Numbered from the stretch's first letter, positions 14,304-23,545 are shown. The stretch is 64,000 nucleotides of DNA from Erythrobacter sp. UBA1916 (GCA_002337385.1 DDFY01000032.1:110696-174695), one strand, 5' to 3'. The notes: generated by a model not told the origin, from the sequence alone. Numbers and translations: made by a program.

Positions 14304-15913
14304 GCGTACTGCCGCCCGATCTCGATGCGGCTGGCTTTGCCGCCTTCCTCGATGACCTGCGTGCGGTGGTCGGGCCTGACTGGGTGTGGTCGAGCGACGA
14401 GGACATGCACGCCTACCGCGACAGCTTCTCGCCCGTGTGGAACACCGAGGAAGAACGCCACGCCAGCGCCGCAGTCGCGCCCGCCGATGTCGAACAGGTC
14501 AGCGCCGTAGTGCGTGTGGCACGCAAACACCGTGTGCCGCTGTTCCCGATTTCGACCGGCAAGAACTTTGGCTATGGCGGTCCATCGCCCAATGTGAACG
14601 GCTCGGTCGTGATCGACCTCAAGCGCATGAACCGTGTGCTCGAAGTGAACGAGGCGCGCGCCTTTGCACTGGTCGAGCCGGGCGTGTCCTATTTCGATCT
14701 TTATCGAGCCATCGAGGAGCGCGGGCTGAAGCTGATGCTCGACTGCCCCGATCCGGGTTGGGGCTCGCCGGTGGGCAATTCTCTGGAGCGCGGGGTGGGC
14801 TACACCATGCCGCATTTCCGCGATCATTTCGGCGCGCACTGCGGGATGGAAGTGGTGCTGCCCGATGGCGAGGTGATGCGCACCGGCATGGGGGCGATGC
14901 CGGGCGCGCAGACCTGGCAGGAATATCCCTATGGCTTCGGCCCCGATCCCTCGGGCCTGTTTGCGCAGGGCAACTTCGGGATCGTCACCAAGATGGGCTT
15001 TCGCCTGCTGCCGCTGCCCGAATACTATCGCACCTGCCTGATCACGGTGCCGAAGCGGCGCGACTTCGTGAAGCTGGTCGAGCACGTGAACTACCTCAAT
15101 GACAGCGGGCTGATCGGCGAGGTCGAATATGGCAGCCCCTTGCGCGCGAAGATGGCCGATCCGCAGGTCATGGCGCTTATCACCAAGGCGGGCGGGGTGT
15201 CTGATGCCGAGCTCGATGCCGCTGCCGAAGCGGCGGGACTGCCGTGCTGGCAGGTCGAACTGCAGTTCCTCGGGCCGGAGCGGGCGACTTACGAGAACTG
15301 GACCTTCGCGCGCGACCGCATCCTTGGCGATATTCCCGGTGCGCAGGCGATCGAGGGTGAGCATTTCGCCTTGCCCGCGAGCGAGCATCAACTCGATACT
15401 CCGCAACAGCCTTGGCCAAGCGCGATAAAGCGCCGCCGATCGCTGGGTGTGCCGAGCCTTGGCGAATGGAAGATCGTGCGCGATGATGGGCACATCGGCT
15501 TCTTCCCGGTGCTGCCGCGTGACGGCGAGGCGGTGTTCGAAATGCAGCGCGTGCTGGGCGATGCGATGAAGGCGTTTCCCACGCTCCCGCCGTTCTTCAA
15601 TGCGCTGACCACGCCGCTCTTGTGGCACACGCATACGTTCCAGATGGTCTTCGCGCCGTCGATCAAGCACGACGATCCGGAACACAACGCAATCAGCCAC
15701 GCGGCGATGAAGCGATGCGTGGAAGTGGCCGCCGAGCACGGCTGGGGCGACTACCGCGCCTCGCCGATCTATCAGGATGCCGTGGCGGACACCTACAGCT
15801 TCAACAACCACGCGCTGCGCCGCTTCCACGAGCAGCTCAAGGATGCGATCGACCCCGATGGAATTGTCGCTCCGGGGCGGGGCGGGATCTGGCCGAGGAG
15901 GTTCCGCGCATGA
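14300..15913 (+). CDS. VAO/PCMH-family FAD-dependent phenol oxidase or dehydrogenase, subunit 2
   Basis: A 537-residue paralogue of the flavoprotein at 11897..13486: PISTGKNFGYGG (about 91-102), LVEPGVSYFDLY, CPDPGWGSPVGNSLERGVGYT (close to VAO), PYGFGPDPSGLFAQGNFGIVTKMGF, and GWGDYRASPIYQDAVADTYSF with IVAPGRGGIWP at the end. Start codon GTG in an overlap with the Tat gene. Unlike flavoprotein 1 it has histidines at WHTH (442-445), where VAO carries the FAD-linking His422, so FAD may be bound covalently here and not in paralogue 1. No signal peptide. It overlaps the second cytochrome gene by 4 bp. Substrate probably a 4-alkyl- or 4-propenylphenol. Confidence 0.92.
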   Translation: MSVLPPDLDAAGFAAFLDDLRAVVGPDWVWSSDEDMHAYRDSFSPVWNTEEERHASAAVAPADVEQVSAVVRVARKHRVPLFPISTGKNFGYGGPSPNVNGSVVIDLKRMNRVLEVNEARAFALVEPGVSYFDLYRAIEERGLKLMLDCPDPGWGSPVGNSLERGVGYTMPHFRDHFGAHCGMEVVLPDGEVMRTGMGAMPGAQTWQEYPYGFGPDPSGLFAQGNFGIVTKMGFRLLPLPEYYRTCLITVPKRRDFVKLVEHVNYLNDSGLIGEVEYGSPLRAKMADPQVMALITKAGGVSDAELDAAAEAAGLPCWQVELQFLGPERATYENWTFARDRILGDIPGAQAIEGEHFALPASEHQLDTPQQPWPSAIKRRRSLGVPSLGEWKIVRDDGHIGFFPVLPRDGEAVFEMQRVLGDAMKAFPTLPPFFNALTTPLLWHTHTFQMVFAPSIKHDDPEHNAISHAAMKRCVEVAAEHGWGDYRASPIYQDAVADTYSFNNHALRRFHEQLKDAIDPDGIVAPGRGGIWPRRFRA

Positions 15914-16290
15914 CCCGGTCCGCGATGCTTGCCCTGTTCGCCGCTCCGCTTGCCGCGATGGCGCTGATGGCCGCTGCCGAGCCGACTGACATCGTGCGGC
16001 CTGATATGCCGGGGCGGCAGGTGTTCGCGCATCAATGCGCGCCGTGCCACGGGACCGGGCCGGGCGCGGACGGATCGCCGATGCTGCCGGGCACCGCAGC
16101 GCTCACTGCGAAGTACGATGGCGCCAAGCCCGGCGCACTCGAACTGCGCGGCGATCTGCCTGCTCCAGTGCTGCGCCTGTTCGTGCGGCGCGGGGTGGGG
16201 GCGATGCCGCCATTCCGCAAGAGCGAGCTGACCGATGCGCAGATCGACGAAGTCGCCGCCTATCTCGCGGCAACGGCGGCCGCGAACTGA
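15910..16290 (+). CDS. Small cytochrome c, partner of flavoprotein 2
   Basis: A 126-residue secreted cytochrome with a signal peptide (cleavage near MAAAEP, residue 23), haem motif CAPCH (about 39-43) and a Met ligand in AMPPFRK (about 99). The ATG at 15910 overlaps the stop codon of the flavoprotein gene (ATGA). It matches the first cytochrome of the operon over most of its length, so flavoprotein and cytochrome were duplicated as a unit. It is the last gene of the five-gene operon. Confidence 0.92.
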   Translation: MTRSAMLALFAAPLAAMALMAAAEPTDIVRPDMPGRQVFAHQCAPCHGTGPGADGSPMLPGTAALTAKYDGAKPGALELRGDLPAPVLRLFVRRGVGAMPPFRKSELTDAQIDEVAAYLAATAAAN

Positions 16291-16320
16291 GCGCCCCACA
16301 CCCCGCCGCGTGATGACACT

Positions 16321-16367
16321 TACGTGACGAAAACACCCTTTGTTGCGGTTCCAATACGTGACGAAAA
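16321..16367 (+). repeat. 13-bp direct repeat upstream of the TonB receptor gene
   Basis: TACGTGACGAAAA occurs exactly at 16321..16333 and again at 16355..16367, 34 bp apart (about three helical turns). The two copies lie 130-170 bp before the receptor gene, a position suited to an activator or repressor that binds as a tandem dimer. No other feature is visible in the gap 16291..16493. Confidence 0.65.
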
Positions 16368-16493
16368 TCACACGCAGGGAACCGAACTGCAGGCTATATT
16401 ACTGCAGTGCAACATGGCGGGATGCTCCGTCATAAAACCGGCACATGGCAGACCTAGCGGCGCGCTGATCGACAGCAACCAAGGGGTCTCTCA

Positions 16494-19121
16494 GTGCACA
16501 CTTTCCATTATGCAACCCGTGTTGCGCTGCTTGTCAGTGCCGCCGCATTCACCAGCTTCGCCGCCCCCGCCATGGCGCAGGAGACCGAAGTCTCGACGGA
16601 CGGCTACGAGGGCGACTTTCCGGATGACTTCATCGTTGTTACAGGCTCGATCCGCCAGTCGCAGCAGGCCGCGATCGAGGAAAAGCGTGCAGCGCCGAAC
16701 CTGATCGACGTGGCTTCGGCTGACTCGGTCGGCCGCTTCCCCGACGAGAACATCGCCGCCGCGCTCACCCGTCTTCCCGGCGTCGCCGTGCAGCGCGATC
16801 AGGGGCAGGCTCGCTATATTCAGGTGCGCGGTGCGCCCAACCGCTGGACCTCGGTCTCCATCAACGGCATCCCGCAGACCGGCACTGACGAAGGCGGCAC
16901 GGGCCGCGCCTTCCGCTTTGACGCGGTTCCGTCGGTGATCCTTGAGCAGCTGGTAATCAACAAGTCGCTCACGCCCGACATCACCGCCGAAGCGGTGACC
17001 GCGAACGTCGACCTCGTCACCTATTCCGCGCTCGATCGCGGTGGCCTGCACGTCAGCGGCGATCTCGGCTATGGCTGGATGGAGCTGGGCGACGGCGACC
17101 AGCGTCAGGGCTCGCTGCGCGCCAGCTATGGCGGCGACACCTGGGGCATCGTGGTCGGCGGTTCGCACTACATTCGCGAGCAGGTGACCGATAACCGCGA
17201 ATATGGCTACTCCATCGGCAGCGACGGCGAACTGGCCCCGAAAGACTACGACGTTCGCAACTATAAGCTCGACCGCACCACCAATGGCCTGTTCGCAGGG
17301 ATCGAGGTCGAGCCGACCGCGAACCTGCGCGTCTACCTGAACGGCATCTACACCGAGTTCATGGACGACGAGCAGCGCAACGCTTACGAATTCGAAATTC
17401 AGGACGGCTTGGGTACCCGCACCAAGACCGGCGGCGATCTCGTCAATGTTCCTATCTCGGGCACTTTCAACGATGGCAAGTATCGCACCCGCAACTATGT
17501 GTTCGCAGCGGGTGTTGACTATGAGGGCGACAACTTCGGCGTGGACGTGGCGGCTGGCTATACCCGCAACGAGAACAGCACCTATCTGCCGCTGACGCTC
17601 ACCAAGACCAGCGAGGAGAACAACGTCTCGCTGACTTACGATGCGACCGATCCGCAGTTCGTCACCATCACCGGCCTCTATGGCACGTTGTTCGACACCG
17701 ATAGCGATGGCAACCTTATCAACCCGCGTCGCGGCGCGCCGATCACCCAGGTAAGTTCGACCGGCTTCAATGCGGCGGGCACCTACATCTACCCGATCGT
17801 GACCAGCACGGTCTCGGACAGCTACACCGGCAAGGCCGATGCCTATTATGACTTCGATGGCGACTGGATGCTGCGCTTCGGCGCCCAGTTCCAGAAGCGC
17901 GATATCGACGGCAACGTCGCCAACTTCACCTACTTCCCGATCGCGCCTTACGGTTTCGACGTGAACGCCTATGCCACCAACACGCCGTGGAGCACGGGCT
18001 TCCCGCTCGGCGCGACGATCAACTATGTGAACGACGAGCAGCTGAACCTCGACCAGGAGGCGATCCTCAAGGAACAGGGCCTCGACTACAACGACACCAA
18101 TGCCCCGTCGGACTTCTTCTCCCAGTCGGAAGACATCTGGGCTGGTTACGTCTCGGGCGAGTGGGAATTCGGCGACCTGCAAGTCGTCGCTGGTGCCCGC
18201 GCCGAATATTACGAGATCACCAGCAAGGGCACGGCCAACATCGATGGCACCCTGACTCCGCTTACCGTGAGCCAGGACTATTTCGACATCTTCCCGAGCG
18301 TGAACCTGCGCTACAATGTCACCGACGATGTGGTTGTCCGCCTTGCCGGCCTGCGCGGCACGGCCCGCCCGGCCTATGCGGCGCTGCGGGTTGGTTCGTC
18401 GATCAACGACACCAGCGAGACCGTCTCGGCGGGTAATCCGGGCCTGCGTCCCGAATATACCTGGGGCGCCGATGCCAGCATCGAATACTACCTGCCGAGC
18501 AACGGCATCGTCTCGATCTCGGGCTTCTACCGCTATGTCGAAGACGTGCTCTACGGCGACTCGCGCCCGGTCGGCACCGATGTGTTCAACTCGGGCGGCG
18601 TCGATCGTTCGGGCTACATGCTCGGCGCGCAGTTCAACGGGCTCGACGGCAAGGTCATGGGTGTGGAACTCAACCTCGAGCATCAGTTCGATTTCCTGCC
18701 CGGTCCGCTCAGCGGCTTCGGCGTGCAGGGCAACGTCACCTTCCTCGATGGCGACTTCGACGCGATGAACGCCGCGGGCGTCGTCTCGACCCTGCCGTTC
18801 CCGGGCCTGTCGGACACCATCGTCAACACGGCGGTGTTCTACGAGAAGTATGGCCTGTCGGCGCGTGTCTCTTACCAGTGGCGCTCGGACTACATCGACA
18901 CCATCGGCGGTCTCGGCATCGGTGACGGCGAATTCCGCGGCGCTTACGAGAACCTCGATGTGACCCTGCGCTATGCGGTCAACGAGCACCTCACCGTCTA
19001 TGCCGATCTCGCCAACCTCACCGACGAGATCTACACCGCCTACGATGGTGATCCGAGCTATCCCACCGAGGTCGAGCAGATCGGCTCGCGCTACATGTTC
19101 GGCATCCGTTTCGACTTCTGA
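16494..19121 (+). CDS. TonB-dependent outer-membrane receptor
   Basis: An 875-residue receptor: signal peptide (cleavage near AMAQE, residue 29), plug domain (about 45-190, with FIVVTGSIRQS, FPDENIAAALTRLPGVAVQRD, YIQVRGAPNRWTSVSINGIP), and a 22-strand barrel ending in ...RYMFGIRFDF with a terminal Phe. It imports a large or scarce compound using the proton gradient. GTG start with AAGGGG just upstream. Placed directly behind the flavocytochrome operon it probably brings in the aromatic substrate, but the ligand cannot be read from sequence. A good terminator follows. Confidence 0.92.
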   Translation: MHTFHYATRVALLVSAAAFTSFAAPAMAQETEVSTDGYEGDFPDDFIVVTGSIRQSQQAAIEEKRAAPNLIDVASADSVGRFPDENIAAALTRLPGVAVQRDQGQARYIQVRGAPNRWTSVSINGIPQTGTDEGGTGRAFRFDAVPSVILEQLVINKSLTPDITAEAVTANVDLVTYSALDRGGLHVSGDLGYGWMELGDGDQRQGSLRASYGGDTWGIVVGGSHYIREQVTDNREYGYSIGSDGELAPKDYDVRNYKLDRTTNGLFAGIEVEPTANLRVYLNGIYTEFMDDEQRNAYEFEIQDGLGTRTKTGGDLVNVPISGTFNDGKYRTRNYVFAAGVDYEGDNFGVDVAAGYTRNENSTYLPLTLTKTSEENNVSLTYDATDPQFVTITGLYGTLFDTDSDGNLINPRRGAPITQVSSTGFNAAGTYIYPIVTSTVSDSYTGKADAYYDFDGDWMLRFGAQFQKRDIDGNVANFTYFPIAPYGFDVNAYATNTPWSTGFPLGATINYVNDEQLNLDQEAILKEQGLDYNDTNAPSDFFSQSEDIWAGYVSGEWEFGDLQVVAGARAEYYEITSKGTANIDGTLTPLTVSQDYFDIFPSVNLRYNVTDDVVVRLAGLRGTARPAYAALRVGSSINDTSETVSAGNPGLRPEYTWGADASIEYYLPSNGIVSISGFYRYVEDVLYGDSRPVGTDVFNSGGVDRSGYMLGAQFNGLDGKVMGVELNLEHQFDFLPGPLSGFGVQGNVTFLDGDFDAMNAAGVVSTLPFPGLSDTIVNTAVFYEKYGLSARVSYQWRSDYIDTIGGLGIGDGEFRGAYENLDVTLRYAVNEHLTVYADLANLTDEIYTAYDGDPSYPTEVEQIGSRYMFGIRFDF

Positions 19122-19136
19122 TCGAGACCAGTTACG

Positions 19137-19170
19137 GTGGCGGCCTTCGCACAGGGGGCCGCCACTTTTC
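19137..19170 (+). terminator. Terminator of the TonB receptor gene
   Basis: GTGGCGGCC (19137..19145) pairs with GGCCGCCAC (19157..19165) and is followed by TTTTCTT, a standard factor-independent terminator. Confidence 0.85.
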
Positions 19171-19195
19171 TTGCATTCCTACCCGGAGATTTCCG

Positions 19196-20179
19196 ATGCG
19201 CCTTGCTTCGTTTCTTGTCGCCGCTGCGCTCGTCGCGGCTCCTGCTGCCGCCGAGGCACGCAATATCGTCGTTTCCAATGACGATGGCCTCACCAGCAAC
19301 GTGGTCGCGCTTTACCATGCGCTGAAGGAGGCCGGGCATGACGTGATCGTCTCAGTGCCGTGTCGCAACCAGAGCGGGCAGGGCGCAGCGCTGCACATTG
19401 GCAAGCCGCTCACGCCGCTTGCCGAGCCGTGCCTCAACGATGCCGCCCAAACGGGCGGCCCTGCCGCCGGGCCGATGACCCGCGCTGATCTGCCCGCCGG
19501 CGATTTCTACTATGTCGACGGCACGCCGATCATGGCGCTGCTCTACGGTCTGGATGTGGCCGGGATGGAGCGTTGGAACGCTGCGCCTGATCTCGTGCTG
19601 TCCGGCCCCAACGAGGGGCAGAACGTCGGCTCGATCGCGATTTCCTCGGGCACGGTCAGCAATGCGCAGTTCGCCGCCTTGCGCGGCTTGCCCGCTATTG
19701 CCCTGTCAGCCGGGAGCAACACCGAGGGCGCTGATCTCGCCAATCCGCTTTCGCCGGAAGTGGCTGAGCTGTCAGTCGCGCTGGTCGCCGCGCTGGAAGA
19801 GAAGGCCGGTGACGGCCCGCTGTTGCCGCAGCACATTGCGCTCAACGTGAACTTCCCCGATCAGCCCGCCGGTGCGCCGTGGCGTGCCACGCGGATGGGC
19901 ACCTACAACACCTATGCCATCGGCTTCACCGCGAACATGGCCGAGGATGCGTCGCCGATCATGCGCGCCATGGCCGAGGCACAGGGCGCGCAACTGCCGC
20001 CGCTGCCGGGCTTGAGCTTTGACATCGTTGCCGCTGCGCCCGAGCCGGGTCAGGAGAACGACGAGGCCTATGTCTATCGCAGTGCCATTGCGGTCAGCCC
20101 GATGCAGGCTGGCTATGCCGGCGATGCAAGCGCCGAGGCCATGACCGCCTGGGAGCTTGGCGATCTGATCGCCGAATAG
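19196..20179 (+). CDS. SurE-like phosphatase with a signal peptide
   Basis: A 327-residue protein of the SurE family (5'/3'-nucleotidase, acid phosphatase): after a signal peptide (cleavage near AAAEA, residue 21) come NIVVSNDDGLTS, PCRNQSGQGAAL, SGPNEGQNVGS and SSGTVSNAQFAA, which match the metal and phosphate sites of SurE. Ordinary SurE is cytoplasmic; this longer copy seems to be exported. In this cluster it might clean phosphoryl groups from imported compounds or be unrelated salvage. The terminator before it suggests its own promoter, but the spacing to the receptor gene is short (74 bp). Confidence 0.85.
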   Translation: MRLASFLVAAALVAAPAAAEARNIVVSNDDGLTSNVVALYHALKEAGHDVIVSVPCRNQSGQGAALHIGKPLTPLAEPCLNDAAQTGGPAAGPMTRADLPAGDFYYVDGTPIMALLYGLDVAGMERWNAAPDLVLSGPNEGQNVGSIAISSGTVSNAQFAALRGLPAIALSAGSNTEGADLANPLSPEVAELSVALVAALEEKAGDGPLLPQHIALNVNFPDQPAGAPWRATRMGTYNTYAIGFTANMAEDASPIMRAMAEAQGAQLPPLPGLSFDIVAAAPEPGQENDEAYVYRSAIAVSPMQAGYAGDASAEAMTAWELGDLIAE

Positions 20180-20253
20180 GGGCTCCGTTCAGGGCAATTT
20201 CTCCGTTGCGCGGAAAGCGGTTGCAACAGGCGATCCGGCTTGGCTCCGCGAGA

Positions 20254-20270
20254 TGTTATAGCTAATAACA
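20254..20270. promoter_or_regulatory. Inverted repeat upstream of the aldehyde dehydrogenase gene
   Basis: TGTTAT-AGCTA-ATAACA, a 6-bp inverted repeat with a 5-bp spacer, sits in the 208-bp gap before the gene. Size and AT-rich arms fit a MarR-type operator; the MarR regulator at 23546..24097 is the nearest candidate. Confidence 0.45.
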
Positions 20271-20387
20271 TTATGACGGGCTCAAATTGCGCAGTTACGG
20301 CGCGCAAGTTCGCCTTGAAATTGGTGCCGCGCTGGACCATCGCACGCACCACACATAGCCATTGCGCGCACAAATCGGAGGAATGCC

Positions 20388-21791
20388 ATGTCCAAATTCG
20401 AACGTCTCAACCCCATGACCGGCGCCACTGCCTCTTCGGCAGAAGCCATGCAGGCCGGCGATATCGCCGCCGTAGCAGCCAAGGCGCAGGCCGGGTTCGA
20501 GGAATGGTCGCAACAGGGGCCGAACGCGCGGCGCGCGGTGCTGAACAAGGCCGCCGATGCGCTGATGGCGAAGAAGGACGACTTCATCGCTGCCATGATG
20601 GGCGAGATCGGTGCCACCGCTGGCTGGGCCATGTTCAACCTTGGCCTCGCTGCGGGTATGATCCGCGAAGCCGGTGCGATCACCACCCAGATCTCGGGCG
20701 AGGTGATCCCGTCAGACTATCCGGGCAAGCTGTGCATGGCCCTGCGTGAGCCGGTGGGCGTGATCCTCGGCATTGCGCCGTGGAATGCGCCGATCATCCT
20801 CGGCGTGCGCGCGATCGCGGTGCCGCTCGCTTGCGGCAACGCGGTGATCCTCAAGGCGAGCGAAAGCTGCCCGCGCACCCATGCGCTGATCATCGAGGCC
20901 TTTGCCGAGGCCGGCTTCCCCGAAGGCGTGGTCAACGTCGTCACCAATGCTCCCGAGGATGCGGGCGAGGTTGTCGGCGCGCTGATCGATGCACCTGAGG
21001 TCAAGCGTATCAACTTCACCGGTTCGACTGCCGTGGGCAAGATCATCGCCAAGCGTGCGGCTGAGCACCTGAAGCCCTGCCTGCTTGAGCTGGGCGGCAA
21101 GGCACCGATGGTGATCCTGGCCGATGCCGATCTCGATGAGGCGGTGAAGGCTGCGGCCTTCGGTGCCTATATGAACCAGGGCCAGATTTGCATGAGCACC
21201 GAGCGGATCATCGTTGAAGAAGCGGTGGCCGACGAGTTCGCCGCCAAGTTCAAGGCCAAGGTCGAATCGATGCCGGTGGGCGACCCGACCGAAGGCACCA
21301 CGCCGCTGGGCGCGGTGGTCGATGCCAAGACGGTGAACCACTGCCAGAGCCTGATCGACGATGCGCTCTCGCATGGCGCGGAGCTGCTGACCGGCGGTGA
21401 AACCACGCACAACGTGCTGATGCCCGCGCACCTCGTCGACAAGGTGACGCCCGAGATGAAGCTGTTCCGTGACGAGAGCTTCGGCCCGGTCGTTGGTATG
21501 ATCCGCGCTCGTGATGAGGCTCACGCCATCGAGCTGGCCAACGACACGCAATATGGCCTGTCCTCCGCGATCTTTACGAAGGACGTGGCCAAGGGCCTGC
21601 GTCTGGCCAAGCAGATCCAGGCTGGCATCTGCCACATCAACTCCTCGACCGTGTCGGACGAGGCGCAGATGCCGTTCGGCGGGGTCAAGCAGTCGGGTTA
21701 TGGCCGGTTCGGCGGCAAGGCCGGGATCGACAGCTTCACCGAGCTGCGCTGGGTGACCGTCTCGACCGAGGCGGGCCACTACCCGATCTGA
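20388..21791 (+). CDS. NAD(P)-dependent aldehyde dehydrogenase
   Basis: A 467-residue cytoplasmic aldehyde dehydrogenase. Motifs: NAVILKASESCPRTH (NAD-binding Lys, about residue 160), FTGSTAVGK (about 205), ELGGKAP with the general base Glu (about 235) and the nucleophile Cys in NQGQICMSTERI (about 268). SD GGAGGAA is well placed. Length and motifs fit the vanillin/salicylaldehyde/4-hydroxybenzaldehyde dehydrogenase group. It would oxidise the aromatic aldehyde made by the flavocytochromes, the place pchA holds in the P. putida 4-cresol operon. Substrate is inference. A hairpin terminator follows. Confidence 0.9.
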   Translation: MSKFERLNPMTGATASSAEAMQAGDIAAVAAKAQAGFEEWSQQGPNARRAVLNKAADALMAKKDDFIAAMMGEIGATAGWAMFNLGLAAGMIREAGAITTQISGEVIPSDYPGKLCMALREPVGVILGIAPWNAPIILGVRAIAVPLACGNAVILKASESCPRTHALIIEAFAEAGFPEGVVNVVTNAPEDAGEVVGALIDAPEVKRINFTGSTAVGKIIAKRAAEHLKPCLLELGGKAPMVILADADLDEAVKAAAFGAYMNQGQICMSTERIIVEEAVADEFAAKFKAKVESMPVGDPTEGTTPLGAVVDAKTVNHCQSLIDDALSHGAELLTGGETTHNVLMPAHLVDKVTPEMKLFRDESFGPVVGMIRARDEAHAIELANDTQYGLSSAIFTKDVAKGLRLAKQIQAGICHINSSTVSDEAQMPFGGVKQSGYGRFGGKAGIDSFTELRWVTVSTEAGHYPI

Positions 21792-21800
21792 TTTCAGCAT

Positions 21801-21829
21801 CCGGTCGCCGGCCATGCACCGGCGACCGG
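21801..21829 (+). terminator. Hairpin after the aldehyde dehydrogenase gene
   Basis: CCGGTCGCCGG pairs perfectly with CCGGCGACCGG around a 7-base loop. No T run follows, so termination is probable but not certain. Confidence 0.55.
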
Positions 21830-21940
21830 AGCTATCAGCTCAGGCTGCCTAGTGGCCTGATGCGTCAAGCACCCCATTCTCACGAGCGTTACAATGCGCT
21901 AGTCCTGCCAGCTTGAGAGGCTGACTGAGCGGCAGGAAAC

Positions 21941-23524
21941 GTGGAACAGTTCGACTACATTATCGTGGGTGCCGGGAGTGCCGGCTGTGTGCTGGCCAAT
22001 CGGCTGAGCGCCGATCCGGCATGCCGGGTGGCACTGATCGAGGCGGGGGGCGACACACGCGACCTGCTGATCGAAAGCCCGCTCACCTGGATGCAGGCCG
22101 CGGCAGACCCGCGCTTCGGCTGGGGCTTTGAGGCCGAACCCGATCCGGGCCTTGATGGCCGCACCCAGCCGATCCCGCGCGGCCGCGTGATGGGCGGCTG
22201 CTCCTCGATCAACGGCACGATGTATATTCGCGGCGCGGCTGCGGACTATGACCAGTGGCGCGATGCGGGAAATCCGGGCTGGGGCTACGACGATATTCTG
22301 CCGCTGTTCCGCCGCTCCGAAGCGAACTGGCGCGGCGCTGGCCCCGTCCATGGCGACGACGGGGAAATGGCGGTTTCGCCGATGCGCCCCGATCCGGTGC
22401 TGACCCCGGCCTTCCTCGGCGCAGCACGTGAGCTGGGTCTGAGCGAATGCCCCGATTTCAACGTGCCCGCGCCCGAGGGCTTCGGCATGCCCGATTGCAC
22501 GATCCGCAAGGGCCGCCGCGCCAGCACGGTGCGCGCCTTCATCGATCCGGTGACCGGACGACCGAACCTCAGCGTGATTTCGGGCTGCCCGGCGCGGCGC
22601 GTGGTGATCGAGGATGGGCGGGCGACCGGGCTCGAAGTGATGCGGGGAGGAGAGACCGTCCAGATCGGCGCACGGCGCGAGGTGATCCTGTGCGGAGGCG
22701 CGTTCGGCAGCCCGCAGTTGCTGATGCTATCCGGCATCGGCCCCGCAGCTGCGCTTCAGCAGCACGGCATTGCGGTGGCGCACGATCTGCCGGGCGTGGG
22801 CCAGAACCTGCAGGACCATCCGATTGCGATGACGCTCTACAAGGCCTCGGTCGATATCGACTTCAACCGTCAGATCCGGCTTGACCGGCTGGTGCTCAAC
22901 TACCTCAAGTGGGAACTCGGCGGTACTGGCCAACTGAGCCAGAGCCCGATGTCAGTGCAAGGATTCGTCCGGTCGGGCGAGGATCAGGCGCGGCCCGATA
23001 TTCAGTTCCAGGTGGTCCATTCGGGCTACGACGCGCGGCCATGGTTCCCGCTGTGGCGCAAGCCGCCCACGCCGATGTTCAGCTGCGGGGCGATCCTGCT
23101 CGATCCTGAAAGCCGGGGCGAAGTCACGCTGGCGAGCGGCGATCCGGCTGCGCTGCCGAAGGTCCAGTTCAACTTCATGACGGCATCTGGTGACCGCGAG
23201 CGGTTGCTGCGGGGCTTTCGTTTCACTCGCCGCTTCTTCGCGACCGAGGCGGCGGGGAAGGTCACGGCCTTCGAGCTGGCACCCGGACCGGATGCGGACA
23301 CCGACGACGCGATTGAAGGCTGGCTCAAGAGCTCGCTGATCAGCGCCGGTCACCCGGTTGGCACCTGCGCCATGGGGGCGGTGGTCGACAGCGAATTGCG
23401 GGTGAAGGGCGTGGCGGGCCTGCGTGTCGCCGATGCTTCGATCATGCCCACGATCATCCGCGGCAACACCCACGCCCCCACGGTGATGATTGCGGAAAAG
23501 GCGGCCGATCTTATCGCGGGTTAG
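21941..23524 (+). CDS. GMC-family FAD oxidoreductase
   Basis: A 527-residue glucose-methanol-choline oxidoreductase. FAD motif DYIIVGAGSAGCVLANRLS at the N-terminus, PRGRVMGGCSSINGTMYIRG (GMC signature 1, about 76-95), GAFGSPQLLMLSGIGP (signature 2, about 250) and the C-terminal HPVGTCAMG plus GNTHAPTVMIAEKAAD with the catalytic His pair. It oxidises a primary alcohol, most likely aromatic or terpenoid given its neighbours; GMC enzymes PhcC/PhcD act on a lignin-derived dimer in Sphingobium SYK-6. GTG start with AGGAAA just upstream. Specific substrate unknown. Confidence 0.9.
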   Translation: MEQFDYIIVGAGSAGCVLANRLSADPACRVALIEAGGDTRDLLIESPLTWMQAAADPRFGWGFEAEPDPGLDGRTQPIPRGRVMGGCSSINGTMYIRGAAADYDQWRDAGNPGWGYDDILPLFRRSEANWRGAGPVHGDDGEMAVSPMRPDPVLTPAFLGAARELGLSECPDFNVPAPEGFGMPDCTIRKGRRASTVRAFIDPVTGRPNLSVISGCPARRVVIEDGRATGLEVMRGGETVQIGARREVILCGGAFGSPQLLMLSGIGPAAALQQHGIAVAHDLPGVGQNLQDHPIAMTLYKASVDIDFNRQIRLDRLVLNYLKWELGGTGQLSQSPMSVQGFVRSGEDQARPDIQFQVVHSGYDARPWFPLWRKPPTPMFSCGAILLDPESRGEVTLASGDPAALPKVQFNFMTASGDRERLLRGFRFTRRFFATEAAGKVTAFELAPGPDADTDDAIEGWLKSSLISAGHPVGTCAMGAVVDSELRVKGVAGLRVADASIMPTIIRGNTHAPTVMIAEKAADLIAG

Positions 23525-23545
23525 GCGAGGGTTGGGGCGCGGCGA

